IMG/VR virus record: IMGVR_UViG_3300029267_004887
Span: 78,255-142,254 of that record
Strand: one strand, 5' to 3'
From: a virus
Length of the DNA stretch: 64,000 bases
In this document: positions 26,153 through 33,521 of the stretch, piece after piece
Numbering within the stretch: the first letter of the stretch is position 1
How the letters are laid out: each line of letters starts with the position of its first letter
The notes under the pieces: model-generated
What the model was told of the DNA's origin: nothing
Databases searched by the model: none
The model's input: only the letters and a program-made list of their open reading frames with translations
Position numbers and translations under genes: made by a program

Positions 26153-26272
26153 AGGTGTAAAATTGAACCAAAAGTACTGCATGTGGGATCACAGGTGTAA
26201 AATTGAACCAAAAGTACTGCATGTGGGATCACAGGTGTAAAATTAAACCAAAAGTACTGCATGTGGGATCAT
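26153..26272. repeat. Three 40-bp tandem direct repeats
   Basis: Three consecutive 40-bp units begin at 26153, 26193 and 26233. Units 1 and 2 are identical; unit 3 has one internal change (G to A at its 13th base) and one at its last base. Each contains AGGTGTAAAATTGAACC and ends ATGTGGGATCA. Iteron-like arrays of this kind bind initiator or partition proteins in many replicons. They begin 34 nt after the thymidylate-kinase stop. Confidence 0.9.
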
Positions 26273-26457
26273 GGGTTTGCTGTAAGTATTATTAATTATT
26301 ACATTGTTTAGTTGGCGGATTGTTGTAGATTTGCAGGTTTTTTTTGTTATTTCTGTGCAAATTGGGGGTGCATCAGGGTGCACACATAAGAAGATCCACT
26401 AAGGTAGTCATGTTGTATTTAAATTATAAGACTGTTTCGGATCGTGCTTCGCACTCG

Positions 26458-26482
26458 CGACGTCTAACCGACGTCGTTTTTT
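26458..26482 (+). terminator. Rightward hairpin terminator
   Basis: A 7-bp perfect stem CGACGTC/GACGTCG (26458-26464 with 26470-26476), loop TAACC, is followed by six T. It would stop transcripts arriving from the left. Its near-perfect inverted copy lies at 26637-26661. Confidence 0.75.
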
Positions 26483-26636
26483 GTTTTTGTGTATACTAAT
26501 ACTTCTTTCAATTTCTTTTTTATTTTTGTGTAAAACAAATTGACTTTTTGAATATCAAATTTCAAAAATTGTTTTTGCATTTTACGTTACGTACACGTAT
26601 TTTAAATATCGAATAGAATTTTAATATACAAAAAAC
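26483..26636. other. AT-rich core between facing terminators
   Basis: About 150 bp of very AT-rich sequence with no coding signal lies between two facing terminators. It contains an 8-bp inverted repeat TTTTTGAA/TTCAAAAA and a short run ACGTTACGTACACGTA. Taken with the iteron-like repeats 200 bp to the left and A-tract DNA to the right, it is a candidate DNA-unwinding element. No known initiator box is recognised. Confidence 0.45.
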
Positions 26637-26661
26637 AAAAAACGACGTCGATTAGACGTCG
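26637..26661 (-). terminator. Leftward hairpin terminator
   Basis: On the minus strand this reads as a 7-bp CGACGTC/GACGTCG stem with loop TAATC, followed by six T. Together with the left copy it forms a 34-bp inverted repeat (26455-26488 and 26631-26664) with a single mismatch. It would stop transcription entering from the right. Confidence 0.65.
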
Positions 26662-26664
26662 CGA

Positions 26665-26686
26665 GACATTGACGTTAGTCAATGTC
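26665..26686. other. Strong hairpin next to terminator
   Basis: GACATTGAC and GTCAATGTC form a perfect 9-bp stem with a GTTA loop, placed directly beside the leftward terminator. It has no T-run, so it is not an obvious terminator. It may be a protein-binding palindrome or a cruciform site. Confidence 0.6.
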
Positions 26687-26720
26687 GATCTGGTTCCGGA
26701 TCTAACTCTAAGAACAATTT

Positions 26721-26870
26721 GAAAAAATGTTTAAAGTGTTGCGCCCGAATGAAAAACAAATTGAAAAACAAATTTGACAAATACAAAGACAAATATTAAA
26801 AAAACAAATATCGAAAAGACAAAGATAAAAGTTAAAAAACAAACAAGATTCCCCCTTGGCTAGAAAAAAA
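26721..26870. other. A-tract rich, possibly curved DNA
   Basis: This non-coding stretch has repeated short A-tracts separated by CAAAT/CAAAG units (AAAAACAAATTG, GACAAATAC and similar), many spaced by roughly one helical turn. Phased A-tracts often produce intrinsic curvature at origins and promoters. No gene is seen; a hairpin ATGAAC-TAAA-GTTCAT with five T follows at 26909-26928. Confidence 0.4.
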
Positions 26871-26908
26871 GAAAAAGAAAGACGAATTTTGGTAAGGCGA
26901 GTGTGTGA

Positions 26909-26928
26909 TGAACTAAAGTTCATTTTTG
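26909..26928 (+). terminator. Short hairpin with T-run
   Basis: A 6-bp stem ATGAAC/GTTCAT with loop TAAA is followed by five T. It resembles the weaker hairpins before 24916 and 34505, which also end in GTTCATTTTT. It could be a weak terminator ahead of the next transcription unit. Confidence 0.4.
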
Positions 26929-27004
26929 TGTGTTTTTTCTCAGAAATGTGATACACTTAACACTGGTTTAGTTGCCTCGCTAGTAGCGGGAGGGAGGAGA
27001 ATCG

Positions 27005-27055
27005 ATGAAACAACCTATCAGATTAATGGTCAGCAGGAGGATGAGATATGGCTAA
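27005..27055 (+). CDS. Possible 16-residue leader peptide
   Basis: ATG at 27005 has a very strong upstream site (GGGAGGGAGGAG). The ORF encodes MKQPIRLMVSRRMRYG, then TAA, and its end overlaps the start of the next gene by 8 nt. A small hairpin CGCT/AGCG lies just upstream of the ribosome site. It may couple translation to the next gene or act as a leader; the peptide itself is unrecognised. Confidence 0.4.
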   Translation: MKQPIRLMVSRRMRYG

Positions 27056-27635
27056 GAGTGTGGATGAAATACTTTCTGATGTGCAACCTTCGCGATCTGA
27101 GAAGCAGTGGAAGATCATCAAAGAAGTTGATGATCGCAAAAAAAGTGCTCTCAGACGGATTGCAGAGGCCGCTGTTGTTCACGGGCTTGGTAACTCGCGT
27201 GATCTGGAAACACAGCTCAGGAGGCGGCTGAGGGCCGCTCAGGAGGCTCGTGTGTCAGAGGCAGAGGCTTTGGCAACAATGGCAGAGCGGCTTGGGGATT
27301 TTTCTACCAGCATTGAATGGGTAGAGCTTAGGATTGCGAAGGCCGTTGTGTATAAGGGGTATTGCCGGAACAATGTAGCGCTGACTTTCTTTGATTATGT
27401 CTCACAGGATGGGAGGATCCGAGACCGGAGTGGTGTGCGCGTGTCTGTGCATGTGAGGAGAGGTGTGACAGGGGTGTATGTAGCTGCTTTGTATCACGGT
27501 AAATCGTTGAAAGCGGTTGGAAGATCAGAGGAATCTGCTGGTATGGCTGCTAATACAGCGTACCTGGCCTACTATGGATTAGAGGAGGAGGATTTGCCCA
27601 CGGGATTATGGGGGGTTGACAAAACTGACAGATAG
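27048..27635 (+). CDS. Unknown helical/beta protein
   Basis: 195 residues from ATG with AGGAGG 7-8 nt upstream. The N-terminal 100 residues are helical (KQWKIIKEVDDRKKSALRRIAEA...LETQLRRRLRAAQEARVSEAEALATMAERLGD). The C-terminal half has strands ending YVAALYHGKSLKAVGRSEESAGMAANTAYLAYYGLE. The final helix-and-strand block weakly resembles a small nucleic-acid-binding domain, but no family is recognised. It is the first gene after the candidate origin region and may be regulated there. Confidence 0.6.
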   Translation: MAKSVDEILSDVQPSRSEKQWKIIKEVDDRKKSALRRIAEAAVVHGLGNSRDLETQLRRRLRAAQEARVSEAEALATMAERLGDFSTSIEWVELRIAKAVVYKGYCRNNVALTFFDYVSQDGRIRDRSGVRVSVHVRRGVTGVYVAALYHGKSLKAVGRSEESAGMAANTAYLAYYGLEEEDLPTGLWGVDKTDR

Positions 27636-27694
27636 CGGATATTTTCATCCGCATGGAAAAACCTGGCAAGATGCCGGAAGGAAGGAATTTGAAA

Positions 27695-28903
27695 ATGACT
27701 CAGACTCAAAATTACGAAGGTGTTATCAGTAAAAACGAAATGGCTGATAACAGGGCTGCGAAACTGGCTGGATGGATAGATCGTGGAAGACAGGATGCTC
27801 AGAAGGTTTTTGTAGGATTGGCTGAGAATAGACCTCGCGATTTTTTGGTTGATAGCGATTCGCTGGATTTCGATATTCGTGGTCGGGGTATCTATGTCAA
27901 AACAGCAAACAATGAATTTTTGCTTCACCGTCATGCGATCAACCAGATGGTCACGAAAACGAACATTCTTACTTCTGGTGTTGCGAACAAGATGATCGAT
28001 GCGGCAACAAAAGGAGAGAGTTGGGGCAAGGATTTGTTGTTGCATAATTTGCACACCATTTTTAGTAAGAGCGAAAGGAAACGCGTGTTGATGCGGGCTG
28101 TACCTACTACCAACGGGTTGGAGGTGCGAGGATTTTTGTCTGACAGATACAAGAGGATGGATTGTAGTCCGATTTTTGAGCAGTTTGCAAAAGCTGCTCA
28201 AAAGTTTGGTGCGGTACCGGTTTCGATGGGGGTGAAGGGCGGTGGGGCCAATTATCATCATGATATAAAAGTTGGGTTTTCTATGTTTCTCCCTCATGTT
28301 TTTCGGCCTGTAGAGGCGTTGCGTGATGAGGTGATGATTATTGGTGTGACTATTCAGAATTCTGACTTTGGTGGAGCGGCATTGACGGTGCGACAGGTGG
28401 TGGCGAGGATCTGGTGTAGCAATCTGATGGTCACACAGGATGCTTTACGCAAGATGCATCTTGGCAGTAGACTAAGCCAGAAAAATGAGCTGGTTGATGG
28501 TATACATTTTTCGACGGAGTTTGCGGAAGACACATATGAGGCGGACACTAAGGCCATGAGCCTGGTCACGAGGGACATTGTGGATAATTTGCTTTCTGAG
28601 AGCACGGTTAATGCCTATACGGGACGGATTCGGAAGGCAGCAGAGCAGGAGGTGGATGCGGATAAGCTGATTAATACATTGCGGACAGGTGGGCAGCTAC
28701 TGAAGGGCGAGGCGAACAGGGTCAAGGATTTGTACAAGTCGGCGGATGTGGAATTGATGCCCCCTGGCAACACGGCCTGGCGGGCTTCTAATGCGATTGC
28801 GTTGTTTGCGAATGAAATGGATGGTGAGGGCAATTCGGAGCGGGCTGTCGAGCTGAGGCAGGCAGCAGGGGTAGTTCTAGATGATCATGTGGATGCTAAT
28901 TAA
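27695..28903 (+). CDS. DUF932/phage-plasmid-like protein
   Basis: 402 residues from ATG 27695 (AAGGAA 8 nt upstream; ATGs at 27653 and 27671 are weaker). The layout, with FLLHRHAINQMVTKTNI, then RGFLSDRYKRMDCSPIFEQ, HDIKVGFSMFLPHV, VTIQNSDFGGAALTVRQVVARIWCSNLMV, matches the DUF932/phage-plasmid-like family found beside replication genes of phages and plasmids. The molecular function of that family is unknown. A perfect terminator hairpin follows 17 nt after the stop. Confidence 0.7.
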   Translation: MTQTQNYEGVISKNEMADNRAAKLAGWIDRGRQDAQKVFVGLAENRPRDFLVDSDSLDFDIRGRGIYVKTANNEFLLHRHAINQMVTKTNILTSGVANKMIDAATKGESWGKDLLLHNLHTIFSKSERKRVLMRAVPTTNGLEVRGFLSDRYKRMDCSPIFEQFAKAAQKFGAVPVSMGVKGGGANYHHDIKVGFSMFLPHVFRPVEALRDEVMIIGVTIQNSDFGGAALTVRQVVARIWCSNLMVTQDALRKMHLGSRLSQKNELVDGIHFSTEFAEDTYEADTKAMSLVTRDIVDNLLSESTVNAYTGRIRKAAEQEVDADKLINTLRTGGQLLKGEANRVKDLYKSADVELMPPGNTAWRASNAIALFANEMDGEGNSERAVELRQAAGVVLDDHVDAN

Positions 28904-28919
28904 CAGTAACCCCCTCGCA

Positions 28920-28968
28920 GGTCTCGATCAGGACTGTCCAGGTTTTGATCGAGACCAGCTTCTTTTTT
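28920..28968 (+). terminator. Strong hairpin terminator
   Basis: An 11-bp perfect stem GGTCTCGATCA/TGATCGAGACC (28920-28930 with 28946-28956), a 15-nt loop and a T-rich tail (TTCTTTTTT). It ends the DUF932 transcription unit. Confidence 0.85.
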
Positions 28969-28983
28969 CTAGGTATTTTCACC

Positions 28984-29463
28984 ATGCTTGAGTCGCTGGA
29001 TAGGATTGTGCGAGGTCAGCTACCTGGCTTCGAGCGTAGAGGGTGTATCGCTCAAGAGGTATATGGTGAGTTGGTGACAGTGACTTTGCATACTACTTGT
29101 GTTGATGTTGAGCATCTCAACGGGGTAGCAGCTGAGGTGCCCGAGGATAAGCGTAAATTGCATCCGGGGGTGTCGGATACGATTTTACTTGGGAGCGTTC
29201 AGAACGAGGGTAGGGTGCATTTGTTGGACATTTTAATGCATTCCCAGCATTCGTGCCGAGGATATGGGTGGAAATATCGTTTAGAATTATTGTCGGATCT
29301 GTATTCACAGCTGTCTGATGATTTTTGCGAACAATATTGTTTGGCTGTGGTGCACGAGCGGGCGTTGATGCGTGTTTTTGACAGGGTGGTAGAGGACGGG
29401 GGAGCAGGGTTGCTGGTACGAACAAGTGGTTACGCAATAGGGGTATTGTGTGACGGGAGGTAA
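28984..29463 (+). CDS. Possible degenerate ligase-like protein
   Basis: 159 residues from ATG 28984. The order of pieces recalls an ATP-dependent DNA ligase core without its Lys: GCIAQEVYGELVTVTL (where KxDG would lie, but no Lys), then DTILLGSVQNEGRVHLLDILMHSQH (ligases have LDGE...LFDIL), a helix GWKYRLELLSDLYSQL, then FDRVVEDGGAGLLVRTSGY (ligases have F..A...G.EG.V.K). If right, the catalytic residue is lost. The likeness is weak and by eye; the safe description is a hypothetical protein. Confidence 0.35.
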   Translation: MLESLDRIVRGQLPGFERRGCIAQEVYGELVTVTLHTTCVDVEHLNGVAAEVPEDKRKLHPGVSDTILLGSVQNEGRVHLLDILMHSQHSCRGYGWKYRLELLSDLYSQLSDDFCEQYCLAVVHERALMRVFDRVVEDGGAGLLVRTSGYAIGVLCDGR

Positions 29464-29466
29464 GTC

Positions 29467-29784
29467 ATGGAATGGTCAGATAAATTGAAACAAAAAAACA
29501 GAAATCTCACAGAGTCGAGTTTGCCTGGTTTTATCTTGGCAGCAGTGGTGCTGGTAATTTTGTTGATCCTTTTTATCCTGGATTCCAGTGTGTATGCTGG
29601 TGAGTTGGAAGATTTGGCTCCCTACAAAGAAGATTCGTGTCGGGCAAAATGTGGACAGGTTGGTGTCTATGAATATCAAATGGATATGTTGGATGCTCAG
29701 AGATCTCAGGCAAAGTCATTGAAGAAAATTGCTGAGGAGTTGAGGAGTATTCGGATAGAGATGAAGAGGAGTAGAAAAAAGTGA
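29467..29784 (+). CDS. Single-pass membrane protein
   Basis: 105 residues. A short charged N-terminus is followed by a membrane segment (LAAVVLVILLILFILDSSVYA, about 25-45), then a periplasmic or cytoplasmic region with CRAKCG (residues 59-64) and a coiled-coil tail (QRSQAKSLKKIAEELRSIRIEMKRSRKK). Its stop overlaps the next GTG. Function unknown. Confidence 0.6.
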   Translation: MEWSDKLKQKNRNLTESSLPGFILAAVVLVILLILFILDSSVYAGELEDLAPYKEDSCRAKCGQVGVYEYQMDMLDAQRSQAKSLKKIAEELRSIRIEMKRSRKK

Positions 29785-30860
29785 AAAAAGGTAAAGGTCG
29801 AAACAGGCAAAAGCGTAAGCAGAAAAAGGGAGTGCGAGAAGCCGCTCGAAAGATGTTGTACAAAAAAGCCAAGGCGTCTGTCAGGGATTATATGAGGGGT
29901 AGTAGACGTCAGGCTATGGTGGATATAGATAAGGAGAAAGTTGCAGGGCAGGTTGCAGATCAAGTTTTGGATCAAAGGCAGGATGATGACATTGTATCAA
30001 TCGATAATGAAGCAACGTTTGCCAGGTGTGACGGTGTGGGAGAGTGTTGCAAGAATCGAGCGATTTTTGTTGAGCCGTCAGATGTTTTCAGGATTTTTCA
30101 TAATGAGCGGGCGAGGAAGAAATTTGGGATAGAGACGACTATGGATTTGTATCCGAGTGAGAGCACGAGCGCACCGTTGTCTGTTTACTTGGATAAGAAA
30201 ACGTTGACGCCTTTTTGTTCGGTTTTTAGAGTGAATTTACATGAATTACTGAAGACGAAAGAGCAGTGCAAGCATGTTCAATCCATAGCGTTCAACCCTG
30301 GTTCTGACGACCAAGCAGCAGATCAGGTTTGTCCTTTCTTTGAGGTTGGTGACGATGGTAAACCGGAATGCATATTGGGAGAGGACAGGCTTTCTCAGTG
30401 TTTGTCTGATCCTGTCGTCAGGATGAATCGGTTGAATACTGGTAGGAGATTGCATTCATTTAATCATGCGATTAACGCTGAGCCGTGTACTGGTTGCAGA
30501 AGTGCAGACGACAAGAGTGACAGAACGGTGGTTGTGAAAGACTGGTTGATAGAAAAGGGTGCAGAGGATAGAGCGGTTGACGCTGATTGGTTTCATGGTT
30601 TTATTGCCTGGTTTAGATCTTGTTCGAGCGTGTTGGGTGAAGAAGCTAAAGAGGCAGTTTGGGGGATTGCCACGACGTTGATTTTCAATTGGCACAGCTT
30701 TGTCATGAAAGATTTAAAACAAAGTAAGACAATGGCTTTAGAAAACAGTCCAGAGACTCCTTCTCAAATATATGCAGGAGCTAGGATGGTTTTGGAGGGA
30801 ATTGTTGCGAGTGAACAACAAAAGAAGGATGACGATAAAGGGACGTCCGAAAGTGATTAA
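29781..30860 (+). CDS. Large YkgJ-like cysteine-cluster protein
   Basis: 359 residues from a GTG overlapping the previous stop. After a basic N-terminus, ARCDGVGECCKNRAIFVEPSDVFRIF (about 75-100) carries the C-x4-5-CC plus E/T-P-x-D-x-x-R core of the YkgJ metal-binding cysteine cluster. Later Cys pairs lie at FCSVF, EQCKHV, VCPFFE, ECILG, QCLSD and EPCTGCRSADD. It is the third member of this class in the window and differs in size from the two copies among fibre genes. Metal binding is likely; the reaction is unknown. Confidence 0.6.
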   Translation: MKKGKGRNRQKRKQKKGVREAARKMLYKKAKASVRDYMRGSRRQAMVDIDKEKVAGQVADQVLDQRQDDDIVSIDNEATFARCDGVGECCKNRAIFVEPSDVFRIFHNERARKKFGIETTMDLYPSESTSAPLSVYLDKKTLTPFCSVFRVNLHELLKTKEQCKHVQSIAFNPGSDDQAADQVCPFFEVGDDGKPECILGEDRLSQCLSDPVVRMNRLNTGRRLHSFNHAINAEPCTGCRSADDKSDRTVVVKDWLIEKGAEDRAVDADWFHGFIAWFRSCSSVLGEEAKEAVWGIATTLIFNWHSFVMKDLKQSKTMALENSPETPSQIYAGARMVLEGIVASEQQKKDDDKGTSESD

Positions 30861-31368
30861 TGGCGACGGATGGTTAGAGGGTGCACAAAGATTAGCGGCT
30901 GTAGAAAAAGATGGTTTTTTATTGTTCGAGATGAAGGTTACCAGTGCGATGGAACCGGAATCGTTCAAGTCATTGATGTCGTTGGGAGTTGACACCTGTG
31001 AAGGGATGAGGTTTGAAATAGAGCAGGATGGCGATTCGGTTCGCCTATGGTTTCGTCATGTTATACGTGACGACATGTATGACATGGGTATTGTGCCGAA
31101 AGAGTTTTCGTCGGTTTTGATAAGAGGTGATAACTGGTTTCTCTTTGGTGAACATGCAGAGTTGATAGAGTTTGGAGTTGACAAGTCTGTTGCCGGGTTA
31201 GAAATAGATAGGCACAGGGTGATGAGTTTGGCAGATTTTGACATGTTGGAGGAGTTTACAGACGATGAATTCTCGCAATTAATATCATCCATGAAGGGGG
31301 TGATGAGCGCGGGTGTGTGTGTCACAAAGTTGCGATTTATTATGTCGAAATTTTACATGGTTTGTTGA
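30811..31368 (+). CDS. Hypothetical protein
   Basis: 185 residues from GTG 30811, with GGAGGG 11 nt upstream; ATG 30829 is an alternative. It overlaps the preceding gene by 50 nt. The region RPKVINGDGWLEGAQRLAAVEKDGFLLFEMKVTSAMEPESFKSLMSLG and the following strands have no clear family. It lies in a row of small conserved-looking genes before the zinc-binding cluster. Confidence 0.55.
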   Translation: MNNKRRMTIKGRPKVINGDGWLEGAQRLAAVEKDGFLLFEMKVTSAMEPESFKSLMSLGVDTCEGMRFEIEQDGDSVRLWFRHVIRDDMYDMGIVPKEFSSVLIRGDNWFLFGEHAELIEFGVDKSVAGLEIDRHRVMSLADFDMLEEFTDDEFSQLISSMKGVMSAGVCVTKLRFIMSKFYMVC

Positions 31369-31386
31369 TCGGATTGGAGGGATTGA

Positions 31387-31758
31387 ATGTCTGATGCTGA
31401 GACAAAAAATAAAGTCAGAGATGTTCTCTTTGGTGCTTGTCCGTTACGTACTGTGTTGACGAAGAAGCCGTGTCCTTATTTTGGTTATTCGTCTACGTGT
31501 AGAGATTGTACTTACGATTGGTTGACGATAGCTGCTGCTGTGCGAAAGGTTGTCGATAATCGTCGAGCGGCATATGAGTTAGAGCATGAGAAAAATAAAA
31601 AAGTAGTAAAAGAGTTGAAGTTTTTGAAAAACATTGTTGCTGAATTAAGCAGGGGAGCAGCGGCGATTAAGAGCGTAATAGAGTATACGTCGAAGTCAGA
31701 GGAGGTTCACGATGAGTCAACTAAAAGTAAGATTGAGAAGGGTAAAGATGTTGGATGA
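31387..31758 (+). CDS. Small zinc-cluster protein
   Basis: 123 residues. A Cys group ACPL...KPCPYFGYSSTCRDCTYDW (about 18-45) suggests a bound metal, followed by a long helix (KVVDNRRAAYELEHEKNKKVVKELKFLKNI). The ATG follows GGAGGG. Its 3' end overlaps the next gene by 47 nt. No named family. Confidence 0.6.
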   Translation: MSDAETKNKVRDVLFGACPLRTVLTKKPCPYFGYSSTCRDCTYDWLTIAAAVRKVVDNRRAAYELEHEKNKKVVKELKFLKNIVAELSRGAAAIKSVIEYTSKSEEVHDESTKSKIEKGKDVG

Positions 31759-31957
31759 AGAGTCTAAAGCGATACATCCGGACGGCTTTGTTCATGGGGT
31801 AATTCCCGATGATGGTTTTATTGTTTTTTTTGATGGATCAACTTCTGTGCCGTTGTATGTACGAGACAAGGATTTACTTAAGGCCAAGGAGATGAGGGAT
31901 AGGAAAAATAAGCCCATATCTGTACTGGCTGATTCGTGGGAAGGAGGTGTGGTGTGA
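31712..31957 (+). CDS. Small hypothetical protein
   Basis: 81 residues with a strong GAGGAGG site inside the preceding gene. Beta-rich (IHPDGFVHGVIPDDGFIVFFDGSTSVPLYV) with a charged helix (DKDLLKAKEMRDRKNK). Overlaps both neighbours, which implies coupled translation. Function unknown. Confidence 0.6.
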   Translation: MSQLKVRLRRVKMLDEESKAIHPDGFVHGVIPDDGFIVFFDGSTSVPLYVRDKDLLKAKEMRDRKNKPISVLADSWEGGVV

Positions 31958-32139
31958 GCCAAAATCTTGAAACAGAAAATGTAGTGTGTATAAAATGTGG
32001 CATTGTGAACAAGGTGCCCAAAGGTCATTTAACAGAGGCTGGGAAGAAGGAACATCTTTGCAGGGTGTGTTGCGAGGTGGTTGTTGAACGGCAAGTTGAG
32101 GAACGGAGAAAGGGTGATCGGAAGTTACTTGTCGATTAG
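31954..32139 (+). CDS. Small zinc-ribbon protein
   Basis: 61 residues from GTG 31954, placed inside a GGAAGGAGG-GTGTG site and overlapping the preceding TGA. It has CIKCG and CRVCC (a CxxC...CxxCC zinc-ribbon layout). Likely nucleic-acid or protein binding; no named family. Confidence 0.6.
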   Translation: MSQNLETENVVCIKCGIVNKVPKGHLTEAGKKEHLCRVCCEVVVERQVEERRKGDRKLLVD

Positions 32140-32144
32140 TAGAT

Positions 32145-32483
32145 ATGTATAAGCCACGAGCGAAAAAGGTATGCAAGTTGTGTAAATTGGATTTGACTCC
32201 ATGGGGCGAGGATCGGAGGACGTTGTGTCCGGATTGTGTTAGATCGATAAATGAGACGATGGTGAAGTGTGCTGGAAAGTGTAAAAAAGAAAGACCGATA
32301 AAATTAATGGAGAGAGTGTCTTTGTATTTTGAACCGGGAAAAAAAGGAGGGAAAAAGTTTTCTGTTTATTATTGTCAGCAGTGTTTTTTATCAGCTAAGT
32401 CACGAGCGAGGCAGATAGAAGAATTGCAACTTTTAGCAGTGAAGAAGACAGAGAGCAGACGGTCCAGGGCAAGTACAAAGTAG
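32145..32483 (+). CDS. Double zinc-ribbon protein
   Basis: 112 residues with CKLCKLDLTPWGEDRRTLCPDC (first ribbon) and CAGKCKKERP...YYCQQCF (second ribbon), and a basic tail (SRARQIEELQLLAVKKTESRRSR). Two ribbons plus a basic end favour nucleic-acid binding. It sits just before the lysin-like gene, in the small-protein operon. Confidence 0.6.
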   Translation: MYKPRAKKVCKLCKLDLTPWGEDRRTLCPDCVRSINETMVKCAGKCKKERPIKLMERVSLYFEPGKKGGKKFSVYYCQQCFLSAKSRARQIEELQLLAVKKTESRRSRASTK

Positions 32484-32496
32484 AAAAAGGAGAGGT

Positions 32497-33459
32497 ATGA
32501 TGGTGAAGTGTTTTTTTATGACAGCAGTGGGTGTTTTAATTTTTATTAGTGGTTCGATTTTGGCAGAGGTGGACAGTGGAGAGCAGGCAATAAAAGAGAC
32601 GATTTTGGAGTTGCACACTAGTCAGGGTCCGAGGAAAAAATATATTGTTTGGCATGAGTGTCGAAAGCGTCTTCGAAAAGAAAAGGCGATACAGAGGGCG
32701 GGGGAGTATGCGAGGGCTATTAAGAGTTCTGCCGATTTAGTTTATGAGCGGACGGGTAAGCGCGTTAACATAGATCATATGGTTGCTATTCTGTACAGGG
32801 AGTCGTCGTATGATGAGTGTGTGATTGGTAGGCAGGAGACACGTAAGTTGTCAAAGAAACTTGGACGTGAACCAAACAAACCAGAGTTGATAAAATATGT
32901 GAGATTGTGGAGAAAGAATTTTGGTGAAGCGAAAAAGGTGTGTGAAAAAAGAGGGCAGAGAGAGGGTGTTGATTGTGTCGATGGTGTAATGCGAAAGAAG
33001 TATCCAGAGTATCTTGGTATTCGAGGGTGGGATATTGGTGTAGCGCAATACAGGTGGCCAGGGGTATCTGTGAGGCGACGTATGGTTAGGTTACCGTCTG
33101 GTCGGGTGATTAAGAAGGTTGGGCTTGACGACATGTTTGATTATGAGGTGAGTGTGCAGATGCTTGCTGAGGATATGGTTTTGTACAAAAATGTTTGTAA
33201 ACATGGCAACGGGTATCACCGGAAAAGCAAGGGGCACGAACATTGGTTGCATTCGAGGTGGAAGCATAAAGTGAGAAAGTTAACAGCGGACGAAGCGTAT
33301 TTTGCTCACCATCACACAGGTACTACTTCTTGGTCTGAACGTTACTGGAGGGCTGTTACAAGGCATTTGACGGACATAAAGAGAAACAGGGCAGATAGAT
33401 TTTTGGCAAGAGCAACATTGGGATCGAGGATTAGAAATTTTTTGGGTAAGCAGGGTTGA
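32497..33459 (+). CDS. Secreted transglycosylase-like lysin
   Basis: 320 residues. The N-terminus is a signal peptide (KCFFMTAVGVLIFISGSILA). VAILYRESSYDECVIG (about 86-101) has the catalytic-type Glu followed by S-x-Y/F seen in soluble lytic transglycosylases, and WDIGVAQYRWPG (about 182-193) matches their G-x-x-Q element. The C-terminal region is His-rich (AYFAHHHTGT). It probably cleaves peptidoglycan in the periplasm as part of lysis or DNA-entry; which of the two is unknown. AAGGAG precedes the ATG. Confidence 0.6.
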   Translation: MMVKCFFMTAVGVLIFISGSILAEVDSGEQAIKETILELHTSQGPRKKYIVWHECRKRLRKEKAIQRAGEYARAIKSSADLVYERTGKRVNIDHMVAILYRESSYDECVIGRQETRKLSKKLGREPNKPELIKYVRLWRKNFGEAKKVCEKRGQREGVDCVDGVMRKKYPEYLGIRGWDIGVAQYRWPGVSVRRRMVRLPSGRVIKKVGLDDMFDYEVSVQMLAEDMVLYKNVCKHGNGYHRKSKGHEHWLHSRWKHKVRKLTADEAYFAHHHTGTTSWSERYWRAVTRHLTDIKRNRADRFLARATLGSRIRNFLGKQG

Positions 33460-33521
33460 TCTTTTTTAAAAAATTGTGGTAGCGGATCTTTCTACAAAAA
33501 AAATGTGGAAACAGAAAAAGG

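Noticed and set aside
26153-26272. CRISPR array
   Set aside because: The three 40-bp units are directly adjacent with no spacers between them.
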